Assembly (NCBI GenBank): GCA_001303705.1
Contig: LJUI01000058.1
Span: 1-14,125 of the forward strand
DNA length: 14,125 bases
DNA from: a candidate division TA06 bacterium SM23_40
GTDB taxonomy: Bacteria; LJUI01; SM1-40
Direction: 5' to 3'
Shown: positions 7,990 through 14,124 of the stretch, one piece after another
Layout: each line of letters begins with the position of its first letter
How positions within the stretch are numbered: position 1 is the first letter of the stretch
The notes under the pieces: generated by a model
Seen by the model: only the letters and a program-made list of their open reading frames with translations
Told to the model about the DNA's origin: nothing
The model's database searches: none
Program-made: the position numbers and the translations under genes

Positions 7990-9396
7990 ATGTTCGGCAG
8001 GATAAAACACATCCATTTCGTCGGGATCGGGGGCACGGGCATGAGCGGAATCGCTGAGATCCTGGTCAATCTCGATTTCGTCGTATCCGGTTCCGATCTC
8101 AAGGCGAGCCAGGCGACGCGTTACCTGTCCGACCTCGGTGCCGCGGTGAGCATCGGCCACCGCGCAGAGCTGGTTGAGGGTGTGGATGCAGTCGTCGTCT
8201 CCGCTGCCGTCCACGAGGGCAATCCTGAGGTGAAGAGGGCGAGAGAACTGAAGATACCGGTCATCTCCCGTGCCGAGATGCTGGCCGAGTTGATGCGTCT
8301 CCGGCATGGGATCGCTGTCGCCGGCACGCACGGGAAGACGACGACGACGTCCATGGTGGCCAGTGTGCTCGAGGTGGGTGGCGTCGATCCCACCGTCGTC
8401 GTGGGGGGCAGAGTGAAGGGCTTCGGTTCCGGAGTGAGGATGGGCAATGGCACGTACCTCGTCGTGGAGGCTGACGAATTCGACCGCTCGTTCCTCAGGC
8501 TCTCGCCGACGATCGCAGTTGTGACCACGATCGAAGCCGAGCATCTGGACTGCTATCGCGATCTCGATGAGATCAAGGCTGCATTCGTGGAGTTCGTCAA
8601 CAGAGTTCCCTTCTACGGGGCGGTCATCGTCTGCCTCGACGAGGAGAGTGTGCAATCGATCATCCCGCGCATCGAGAAGCGACTCATTACATATGGCGTG
8701 AGTTCCCAGGCAGATCTGTGCGCCCTTGACGTGAGACATCAGGGGCGGGAGGGACGGTACGTACTCAACGTGCGCGGGGAAGAGATCGGCGAGATATCGC
8801 TTGCAGTTCCCGGACTTCATAATATCAGGAACTCGCTCGCCGCCGCGGCGGTCGGCCTCGAGCTCGGCATCGATTATGAGACTATAGCAAAGGGGTTGGC
8901 TCAATTCACCGGCGTTCACCGACGGTTCGAGATCAAGGGTGAGGTTGGAGGGATCATGGTCGTCGACGACTATGCACACCATCCCACCGAGATCGAAGTC
9001 ACACTTCGAGCGGCAAAGGACGGATGGGGGAGACGTGTCGTCGCCGTCTTCCAGCCCCACCTCTATACGAGGACCCGCGACTTCCACGTCGAGTTCGGGA
9101 AGTCGTTCTTCCAGGCGGACGTTCTCATCGTCACCGATATCTTCCCGGCGCGCGAAGATCCCATCGAGGGTGTGACCGGTGAGCTCGTGGCGAGGGCCGC
9201 GAGGGAGTACGGGCACCGAGACACCACCTATGTACCGGATGCATCGAAGATTCCGCGGCATCTCGTGGAGATAACGGAGCCAGGCGATCTCGTCATTACG
9301 CTGGGCGCGGGCGACATCTGGGAACAGGGCGAGACGTTCTATTCGCTCCTGTCGCGGGCAGCCGAGAAAGAGAAGAAGCGCCGGAGGAAGTCATAG
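7990..9396 (+). CDS. murC: UDP-N-acetylmuramate:L-alanine ligase MurC
   Basis: MurC is the cytoplasmic ligase that adds the first residue, L-alanine, to UDP-MurNAc. The 468-residue protein has FVGIGGTGMSGIAEIL (10-25, UDP-sugar binding), P-loop AGTHGKTTTT (111-120), VEADEFDRSFL (159-169), TTIEAEHLDCY (179-189), GLHNIRNSLAAAA (275-287), HRRFE (310-314), DDYAHHPTE (326-334), QPHLYTRTRDF (355-365) and LGAGDIW (438-444). All invariant Mur ligase residues are present. The C-terminus ends in a short Lys/Arg-rich tail. VEADEFDRSFL is closer to the form seen in Bacteroidota and relatives than to the proteobacterial form. The frame is open further upstream to 7762 inside murG, but that part has no MurC features. 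It precedes murB by 25 nt. Confidence 0.96.
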   Translation: MFGRIKHIHFVGIGGTGMSGIAEILVNLDFVVSGSDLKASQATRYLSDLGAAVSIGHRAELVEGVDAVVVSAAVHEGNPEVKRARELKIPVISRAEMLAELMRLRHGIAVAGTHGKTTTTSMVASVLEVGGVDPTVVVGGRVKGFGSGVRMGNGTYLVVEADEFDRSFLRLSPTIAVVTTIEAEHLDCYRDLDEIKAAFVEFVNRVPFYGAVIVCLDEESVQSIIPRIEKRLITYGVSSQADLCALDVRHQGREGRYVLNVRGEEIGEISLAVPGLHNIRNSLAAAAVGLELGIDYETIAKGLAQFTGVHRRFEIKGEVGGIMVVDDYAHHPTEIEVTLRAAKDGWGRRVVAVFQPHLYTRTRDFHVEFGKSFFQADVLIVTDIFPAREDPIEGVTGELVARAAREYGHRDTTYVPDASKIPRHLVEITEPGDLVITLGAGDIWEQGETFYSLLSRAAEKEKKRRRKS

Positions 9397-9421
9397 AGCG
9401 GCGGGGGCGGTCGCAGCGCCA

Positions 9422-10339
9422 GTGGAAACCGCACCACCAGCGATGGATATCTATCGACGGCTGATGAAGGAGATGGAGGGGGAGATCCGACGAGATGAGC
9501 CGATGTCAGCACATACCTGGCTCGGCGTCGGAGGACCTGCGGATCTGTTCGTCTCTCCCCGTGACAGGGACGAACTGGCGCGTGGAGTGGCGATTCTCGC
9601 GGAGGAAGGAATACCATTCCTCGTCATAGGGAACGGTTCGAACGTTGTTGTCCGGGACAAGGGTATTCGCGGCGCTGTGCTGACGCTCACGCGCGCGCTC
9701 AACACGTTCGCCATCGACGGGAGAATCATCAGAGCGGGGGCAGGTATGGGGCTTTCGCGCCTCATCGACTCATCGCTTGACCACTCGCTGAGGGGGCTCG
9801 AATTCGCCGCGGGGATTCCGGGCACGGTCGGCGGGGCCGTCAAGGTGAATGCGGGGAGTCACGGAGGAGAGATCGGCGGGTCGATACGATCGGTCGACCT
9901 CATGGACGCCTCCGGTGAGACCTTCGCCCGACGCGCCGAGGACCTCGGCTTCTCCTACCGCACCAGCCTGATATCGAGGGACTGGATTATCCTCGAGGCC
10001 GAAATCGAGCTGGAGGAAGGAGATGGGGAGGAGGGCCGGAGGAGGATCGCGGAACTCCTCGGCGAGAGACGTCGCACGCAGCCCACAGGCAGGAGTGCCG
10101 GGTGCATTTTCCGCAATCCGAAGGGTGCTGCGGCCGGCATGCTCATCGATAGGGCAGGGCTGAAAGGTCTGCGTGTCGGCGGGGCGCGGGTGTCGGAGCG
10201 GCACGCCAATTTCATACTGACAGAGCCCGGCGCTTCGGCGGACGACGTTATCGATCTCATTACTCAAGTGCGTGAGCAGGTGGAGAGGAGGAGCGGCGTT
10301 GAGCTCGAGCTCGAGGTCGAGATCGTGGGCCAGGACTAG
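9422..10339 (+). CDS. murB: UDP-N-acetylenolpyruvoylglucosamine reductase MurB
   Basis: MurB is a cytoplasmic FAD enzyme that uses NADPH to reduce UDP-GlcNAc-enolpyruvate to UDP-MurNAc. The 305-residue protein has HTWLGVGGPADLF (31-43) and the FAD motifs GNGSN (70-74) and EFAAGIPGTVGGAV (127-140), then NAGSHGGE (143-150), FSYRTS (177-182), GRSAGCIFRNP (223-233), AGMLIDRAGLKGLRVGG (238-254), RHANFI (260-265) and a C-terminal Glu-rich segment. Cys228 is at the position of the proton-donating Ser/Cys. The compact form without the extra loop region of the E. coli enzyme suggests a type II MurB. The start is uncertain: GTG 9422 gives the longest form but has only a weak GGGGGCGG upstream, and ATG 9443 (residue 8) is an equal candidate. 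Confidence 0.94.
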   Translation: METAPPAMDIYRRLMKEMEGEIRRDEPMSAHTWLGVGGPADLFVSPRDRDELARGVAILAEEGIPFLVIGNGSNVVVRDKGIRGAVLTLTRALNTFAIDGRIIRAGAGMGLSRLIDSSLDHSLRGLEFAAGIPGTVGGAVKVNAGSHGGEIGGSIRSVDLMDASGETFARRAEDLGFSYRTSLISRDWIILEAEIELEEGDGEEGRRRIAELLGERRRTQPTGRSAGCIFRNPKGAAAGMLIDRAGLKGLRVGGARVSERHANFILTEPGASADDVIDLITQVREQVERRSGVELELEVEIVGQD

Positions 10340-10352
10340 GCGCACACGGAAG

Positions 10353-11120
10353 ATGAGCGCACAGCAGAGCCGGAGGGGTGCGCGCTCCCGGGATATCTTG
10401 CCCCTCGCCGTCGGGGTGGTACTCATATTCATAGTGGGGATGGTGCTCGCCTCCGGCCTGCACAGGTGGACGAGCAGCGCAGCACTCTTCACGGTGGAGG
10501 ATGTTCGAGTCACCGGATTGATCGTCGGAGGATACGACGAGATCGTGCCGAACCGCGATGAGCTGGTGGGCAGGAACATCTTTGCCGTCGATCTCGATTC
10601 CTTGTCAGCCAATCTGAGTACCAATCCGCGGGTTCGCAATGTCCAGGCCGTGAGGAGGCTGCCCGGCACCATCGAAATCAGAATTGCGGAGCGGTCGCCG
10701 GTCGCGCTGGTCAACTGGGGTGCGCTCGTCGAGATAGACGGGGAAGGGACTGTGCTTCCCCCTCAGGCGACGCGGCTCCCGCCCGATCTGCCGATCGTGA
10801 GCGGGATACAGCCTCCGCCGGGAGATATCTACGGTCGAAGGCTCGAGTCGAATGAGGCAGAGATGGTGCTCGATCTTCTCCATGCGATAGCAACTGTCGA
10901 GCCCCTGCTCATCGAGCGGGTGTCGGAGATCGTGGTGGACGGGGAGAGAGGCATCGTTCTCACGATGGCCGACGCTGATCAGCATATATATCTGGGCATG
11001 GGGAACTTCAGGCAGAAGCTCCTCCACCTGACAAGGGTGGTTCGGGAGATCTCTGAGCGGAGGCGGAGGCCGCGAGTGTTCGATCTGAGGTTTAGAGACC
11101 AGGTCGTGGTGAGGTTCTAG
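10353..11120 (+). CDS. ftsQ: Cell division protein FtsQ (DivIB-type)
   Basis: FtsQ is a bitopic inner-membrane divisome protein that links early and late division proteins through its extracytoplasmic POTRA domain. The 255-residue protein has a short basic cytoplasmic segment (1-14), one membrane helix at about 15-36 (ILPLAVGVVLIFIVGMVLAS), and a POTRA-like region at about 46-116. That region includes FTVEDVRVTG (46-55), LVGRNIFAVDLDSL (71-84), NPRVRNVQAVRRLPGTIEI (91-109) and ERSPVALV (113-120). A less conserved beta-rich domain follows to the end. FtsQ is poorly conserved, so the call rests on topology, POTRA pattern and its place between murB and ftsA. ATG 10353 lies 13 nt after the murB stop. 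Its ribosome site is weak (GGAAG directly before ATG), so coupling to murB is likely. Confidence 0.9.
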   Translation: MSAQQSRRGARSRDILPLAVGVVLIFIVGMVLASGLHRWTSSAALFTVEDVRVTGLIVGGYDEIVPNRDELVGRNIFAVDLDSLSANLSTNPRVRNVQAVRRLPGTIEIRIAERSPVALVNWGALVEIDGEGTVLPPQATRLPPDLPIVSGIQPPPGDIYGRRLESNEAEMVLDLLHAIATVEPLLIERVSEIVVDGERGIVLTMADADQHIYLGMGNFRQKLLHLTRVVREISERRRRPRVFDLRFRDQVVVRF

Positions 11121-11227
11121 TCGTGTTGTGGTGTGCCGCATGATCGGATAGGCGTTGAGTGTCTGGACTGTAACCGTGGGCGTCTCTGCACGCGGAGGGG
11201 CATGGACGTGCCACACTGAGGATGGTG
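11121..11227 (+). other. ftsQ-ftsA intergenic region
   Basis: These 107 nt contain no obvious sigma70-type promoter and no T-tailed hairpin. The ftsQ frame stays open after its TAG for 32 codons to a TGA at 11217-11219 and would encode five cysteines. A GGAGGGG at 11194-11200 sits 1 nt before ATG 11202, which would give a five-codon peptide. Neither is convincing as a gene. Confidence 0.4.
11218..11221 (+). promoter_or_regulatory. Ribosome binding site deciding the ftsA start
   Basis: GAGG at 11218-11221 is 6 nt before ATG 11228 but touches ATG 11222. It therefore favours ATG 11228 among the clustered in-frame starts ATG 11222, GTG 11225, ATG 11228 and ATG 11237. Confidence 0.5.
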
Positions 11228-12472
11228 ATGACCCGTATGGCTAAAGCGAACGAAATCGTAGGGCTCGATCTGGGCACGACGAAGATCGCCGCCATCATCG
11301 CCGAGGCCGGAGACGATGGGGAGATCAAAATCATCGGGGTAGGGACGAGCCCCTCCGAGGGATTGCGCAGGGGAGTAGTCGTCAATCTCGATAAGACCGT
11401 CAACTCAATCGTCAAGGCGGTGCAGGAGGCGGAGTTGATGGCGGGGATCGAAGTCGAGTCTGTCTTCGCAGGGATCGCCGGGGATCATATCAGGTCGATC
11501 AATTCGAGAGGTGTAATAGCGGTAACACGAAAAGGGAACGAGATCACCGAGGCTGATATCGCGCGTGTCGTCGATCAGGCTCAGGCGGTCTCCATTCCCA
11601 TGGACCGGGAGATCATCCACGTCATTCCACAGGAGTTCATCGTTGACGAGCAGACGGGAATCAAAGATCCGGTCGGCATGGCCGGGGTGCGGCTCGAGGC
11701 GGAGGTCCACATTGTGACCGGAGCAGTCACCTCCGCTCAGAACATCTACAAGTCGATCGAGCGCGCGGGATTGAGGGTCCGTGATCTCGTGCTCCAGCCG
11801 CTTGCCGCCAGCTATGCCGTGCTCGATCCCGAGGAGAAGGAATTGGGGGTGGCGTTGCTCGATGTAGGCGGCGGCACGACTGATATTGCACTCTTCTTCG
11901 AGGGAAGCATTCAGCACACAGCGGTGATCGCCCTGGGCGGGAACAACGCGACGAACGATATCGCGATAGGACTCCGCACGCCGACGACGCAGGCCGAGAT
12001 GCTGAAGAAACGCTATGGTTGTGCTCTCTCGTCTCTGGTTGACGGCCGCGAAACGATCCGCGTTCCGGGAGTCGGGGGACGGGAGGAGCGAGAGGTGTCA
12101 CGCCAGGTGCTCAGCGCGATCATCGAGCCGCGGATGGAGGAGATATTCAGCCTTGCCCAACGGGAGCTGAAGAAGACCGAATATGCGGATCTGCTCGCTG
12201 CCGGAATCGTTCTGACGGGCGGCTCAGCCCGGATGGACGGGATGGCCCAGCTTGCCGAGCAGGTGTTCGATCTTCCCGTGAAGATCGGGGTGCCGCAGGG
12301 AGTAGGCGGATTGACCGACTCGATCCGTGATCCCATCCATGCAACCGGGGTCGGGCTCGTTCTCTTTGGCCACGAGAACCGACATGGTGACGGGTTCTCG
12401 GGAGTGAGCGAGGCCAACCTGTTCGACAATATCGTGCAGGGGATGAGGCGCTGGTGGGGGGATTTCTTCTGA
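11228..12472 (+). CDS. ftsA: Cell division protein FtsA (actin-like membrane tether of FtsZ)
   Basis: FtsA is an actin-like ATP-binding protein that anchors FtsZ filaments to the membrane and recruits later divisome proteins. The 414-residue protein has the phosphate-1 motif VGLDLGTTKIAAIIAE (11-26), the 1C/SHS2 insert (about 84-165, with HVIPQEFIVD at 131-140), phosphate-2 motif LLDVGGGTTDIALF (210-223), GGNNATNDIAIGLRTP (237-252) and the adenosine motif IVLTGGSARMDGM (327-339). The last 19 residues (396-414) form the expected C-terminal amphipathic membrane-binding helix, with pattern NLFDNIVQGMRRWWGDFF. Length is normal. The start was chosen from GAGG spacing; ATG 11222 would add two residues. 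It lies directly before ftsZ, the usual pairing. Confidence 0.96.
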   Translation: MTRMAKANEIVGLDLGTTKIAAIIAEAGDDGEIKIIGVGTSPSEGLRRGVVVNLDKTVNSIVKAVQEAELMAGIEVESVFAGIAGDHIRSINSRGVIAVTRKGNEITEADIARVVDQAQAVSIPMDREIIHVIPQEFIVDEQTGIKDPVGMAGVRLEAEVHIVTGAVTSAQNIYKSIERAGLRVRDLVLQPLAASYAVLDPEEKELGVALLDVGGGTTDIALFFEGSIQHTAVIALGGNNATNDIAIGLRTPTTQAEMLKKRYGCALSSLVDGRETIRVPGVGGREEREVSRQVLSAIIEPRMEEIFSLAQRELKKTEYADLLAAGIVLTGGSARMDGMAQLAEQVFDLPVKIGVPQGVGGLTDSIRDPIHATGVGLVLFGHENRHGDGFSGVSEANLFDNIVQGMRRWWGDFF

Positions 12473-12489
12473 TCTCAGGGAGAAGAGAA

Positions 12490-12564
12490 ATGGTACGGAA
12501 AAGGCGGATGATGATCAATGGGGAGCTGTTCACTACAGGGGGAGGTGACAGTATCGATGTTTGA
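12490..12564 (+). CDS. Possible small ORF between ftsA and ftsZ
   Basis: A 24-codon frame runs from ATG 12490 to TGA 12562-12564. It has a good ribosome site, AGGGAG at 12477-12482, 7 nt before the ATG. The peptide begins MVRKRRMMINGELF and is followed by a Gly/Asp-containing end. It overlaps the first 8 nt of ftsZ in another frame and spans the ftsZ ribosome site. It resembles no family I recognise. It may be a translated leader that affects ftsZ initiation, or a chance frame. There is no direct evidence that it is expressed. Confidence 0.25.
   Translation: MVRKRRMMINGELFTTGGGDSIDV
12541..12548 (+). promoter_or_regulatory. Strong ribosome binding site of ftsZ
   Basis: GGAGGTGA is an eight-base match to the anti-Shine-Dalgarno sequence and ends 8 nt before ATG 12557. 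It is the strongest site in the window, in line with the high FtsZ amounts cells need. It supports ATG 12557 over the in-frame ATG 12518, which would add 13 unconserved residues. Confidence 0.75.
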
Positions 12565-13711
12565 GTTTGAGGAAGAACCGGCAGTGCACGTTGCACGCAT
12601 CAAGGTGGTCGGAGTCGGTGGCGCAGGGGGGAGCGCTATCAATCGCATGATCGATGCGGGTCTCACCGGGGTCGATTTCATAGCTGTCAATACCGATGCC
12701 CAGGTACTGGGATACTCGAAATCACCGGTGAAGGTCCAGATCGGGGCGAAGCTCACACGTGGGCTCGGGTCCGGCGGTGATCCCGAGATCGGCCGGAAAG
12801 CGATCGAGGAGGACCGGGAGAAGGTGCTGGCTGAACTCGAGGAATCGGACATGGTCTTCATCACGTGTGGGGAAGGTGGGGGTACGGGGACGGGCGCAGC
12901 TCCCATCGTTGCGGACGTCGCGAAGGAGGTTGGTGCGCTCACGGTGGGCGTGGTGACGAAGCCATTCGATTTCGAGGGGCGACGGCGGATGCACCAGGCT
13001 GAAATCGGGATCTCGGAGCTGAAGAACCGGGCTGATACGCTCATCGTCATCCCCAATCAGCGTCTGCTCTCCGTCGTCGGGAAACAGACACCGATATGCG
13101 AGGCATTTCGTGTGGCCGACGATGTGTTGCTGCAGGCGACCCGCGGGGTCTCCGATCTCGTGACGACTCCCGGACTGATCAATCTCGATTTCGCAGATGT
13201 CCGGACGATCATGTCTGAGAGGGGAGATGCCCTGCTCGGCACGGGTGTGGGGACCGGAGAGAACCGGGCCGTCGAGGCAGCCCAGGAGGCGATCTCCTGT
13301 CCGCTGCTCGACGAGATCACAATAAGCGGCGCCAGAGGCGTTCTCGTCAACATCACCGGCGGGGACGACCTCACACTCTTCGAAGCCAACGAGGCCGCAT
13401 CAGTGATCGCCGAAGCTTCAGGCGGTGAGGCCCATATCATCTTCGGCGCGGTCATCAGCCCTGATGCGAACGGAACCGTCAGGGTTACCGTCATCGCCAC
13501 CGGGCTCAATAGCGAGGAAGAGAGCCAGGCCGGGGAGGCCCGCGGTCCGATCGACATCCATGCCCGCCGCCGAGAAGACCTGGAGCGCCCGGCATTCAAG
13601 CGGCGCGAACGGTCCCGGGAACAGCAAGTCATCGTCCAGAGGGGCAAAGTCGACTCGTTCGACCAGGACGACCTCGAAGTACCGACATTCCTCCGCCGCC
13701 AAGTCGACTGA
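12557..13711 (+). CDS. ftsZ: Cell division GTPase FtsZ
   Basis: FtsZ is the tubulin-like GTPase that forms the Z ring at midcell. The 384-residue protein has IKVVGVGGAGGSAINRM (15-31), AVNTDAQ (43-49), the G-box signature GGGTGTGAAP (107-116), IPNQRL (165-170), FRVADDVLLQA (184-194) and the T7 catalytic loop NLDFADVRTIMS (209-220) with Asp210 and Asp213. A variable linker, rich in charged residues, covers about 318-368. It is followed by the C-terminal peptide DDLEVPTFLRR (371-381) that binds FtsA and other partners. The residues before the signature are CGE, where many FtsZ proteins have AGM. The start is set by the strong ribosome site. It is the last gene of the cluster in this window. Confidence 0.97.
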   Translation: MFEFEEEPAVHVARIKVVGVGGAGGSAINRMIDAGLTGVDFIAVNTDAQVLGYSKSPVKVQIGAKLTRGLGSGGDPEIGRKAIEEDREKVLAELEESDMVFITCGEGGGTGTGAAPIVADVAKEVGALTVGVVTKPFDFEGRRRMHQAEIGISELKNRADTLIVIPNQRLLSVVGKQTPICEAFRVADDVLLQATRGVSDLVTTPGLINLDFADVRTIMSERGDALLGTGVGTGENRAVEAAQEAISCPLLDEITISGARGVLVNITGGDDLTLFEANEAASVIAEASGGEAHIIFGAVISPDANGTVRVTVIATGLNSEEESQAGEARGPIDIHARRREDLERPAFKRRERSREQQVIVQRGKVDSFDQDDLEVPTFLRRQVD

Positions 13712-13726
13712 CCCGCGAACCTCACC

Positions 13727-13755
13727 CGGGGACGTTGGTAGGTTCAGAAGGTTAC
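13727..13755 (+). repeat. 29-nt direct repeat, copy 1
   Basis: The unit begins CGGGGACGTTGGTAGG and ends AAGGTTAC. It is identical over 29 nt to the copy at 13771-13799. The offset is 44 nt, with a 15-nt spacer between copies. It starts 16 nt after the ftsZ stop codon. Confidence 0.9.
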
Positions 13756-13770
13756 AGCGACGTACTGACT

Positions 13771-13799
13771 CGGGGACGTTGGTAGGTTCAGAAGGTTAC
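13771..13799 (+). repeat. 29-nt direct repeat, copy 2
   Basis: Identical over 29 nt to 13727-13755. It is followed at once by a degenerate third copy. Confidence 0.9.
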
Positions 13800-13831
13800 G
13801 GGGGAGTACCCAAGGTTTCATAGGTTTTCGG
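13799..13831 (+). repeat. Degenerate repeat copy 3
   Basis: CGGGG at the start and AGGTTTCATAGGTTTTCGG at 13813-13831 match the AGGTT-CA-AGGTT-CGG frame of the first two copies with small insertions and substitutions. The middle part has diverged. Confidence 0.45.
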
Positions 13832-13844
13832 CACCTACCGTTGT

Positions 13845-13873
13845 CGGAGACGTTGGTGGGTTTGGAAGGGTTT
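13845..13873 (+). repeat. Degenerate repeat copy 4
   Basis: CGGAGACGTTGGTGGGTTTGG aligns to the repeat unit without gaps. The first 18 bases differ at two positions, and the second half is more diverged. It leads into a G-rich tract (GGGTTTGG repeated with a 10-nt period). Confidence 0.6.
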
Positions 13874-13911
13874 GGTTGGTAGCAGGGATGGTCGCACGTA
13901 TTGAAGGCTGT

Positions 13912-13938
13912 GGCACGTTCGCCTGCCCAGGTCGTGCC
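13912..13938 (+). repeat. Nested inverted repeat (hairpin)
   Basis: Outer arms GGCACG (13912-13917) and CGTGCC (13933-13938) enclose inner arms CCTG (13922-13925) and CAGG (13928-13931). The structure is GC-rich and has no T-run after it, so it does not look like an intrinsic terminator. REP-type repeats often contain such palindromes. Confidence 0.4.
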
Positions 13939-13961
13939 GGTCGAGGCATGGTTCGTTGGGT

Positions 13962-13987
13962 ACCGGTTCTGTCGAATGGGAACCGGT
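13962..13987 (+). terminator. Hairpin followed by T-rich stretch, possible terminator
   Basis: Arms ACCGGTTC (13962-13969) and GAACCGGT (13980-13987) form a perfect 8-bp stem with a 10-nt loop, followed by TCGTTTTG. The T-run is short, and the site is 250 nt after ftsZ, so terminator function is uncertain. It may instead be part of the repeat/mobile-element debris. No better terminator was seen closer to ftsZ. Confidence 0.3.
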
Positions 13988-14081
13988 TCGTTTTGTAGAA
14001 GGATTTTGGGAGTTGGGTGTGTCGAGGGTTGCGGCTGCGGTGGCGTCATCGTTCGAGTGAACAGCTGGCGGAGGGTCGCAG

Positions 14082-14124
14082 GTAGAGTCCGCCCGCGAGA
14101 TCGAAGAGAGGCCTGTCGTGCCAA
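14082..14124 (-). pseudogene. Frameshifted N-terminal fragment resembling a REP-associated (Y1) transposase
   Basis: Reading leftward, the minus strand gives (TTG)ARQA at 14124-14110. After a 4-nt instead of 3-nt step it gives FDLAGGLY in another frame at 14105-14082. Y1/RAYT transposases commonly begin M-A-R-x-x-R-hydrophobic-D-x-x-G-x-x-Y-H-V, so the two parts together match with one inserted base. The next codons do not continue with the expected HV-S-R-GN and soon reach a stop. It would be the remnant of an IS200-like or REP-associated transposase. The match is short and rests on recalled family consensus, and the sequence beyond 14125 is not visible. Confidence 0.35.

Noticed and set aside
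7819-9261. 480-codon minus-strand open frame antisense to murC
   Set aside because: Shadow of murC codon use, with no recognisable domain in the translation.
10299-10327. GAGCTC-type repeat at the end of murB
   Set aside because: It is a run of Glu-Leu/Val/Ile codons (ELELEVEI) inside the conserved C-terminus and needs no other explanation.
11202-11219. Five-codon leader peptide before ftsA
   Set aside because: Its GGAGGGG is only 1 nt from the ATG, the peptide is tiny, and no attenuator-like hairpins follow.
11121-11221. Promoter before ftsA
   Set aside because: Only poor matches to -35 and -10 boxes (for example TTGTGG and GGATAG) without good spacing; not reportable.
13727-13873. CRISPR array
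   Set aside because: Only two identical units with a 15-nt spacer, uneven further copies and no cas genes; spacing is unlike CRISPR.
13744-14124. 126-codon minus-strand open frame after ftsZ
   Set aside because: It covers the repeats, has a Pro/Thr/Asn-rich translation without domain, and the transposase-like signal at its start is split between two frames.
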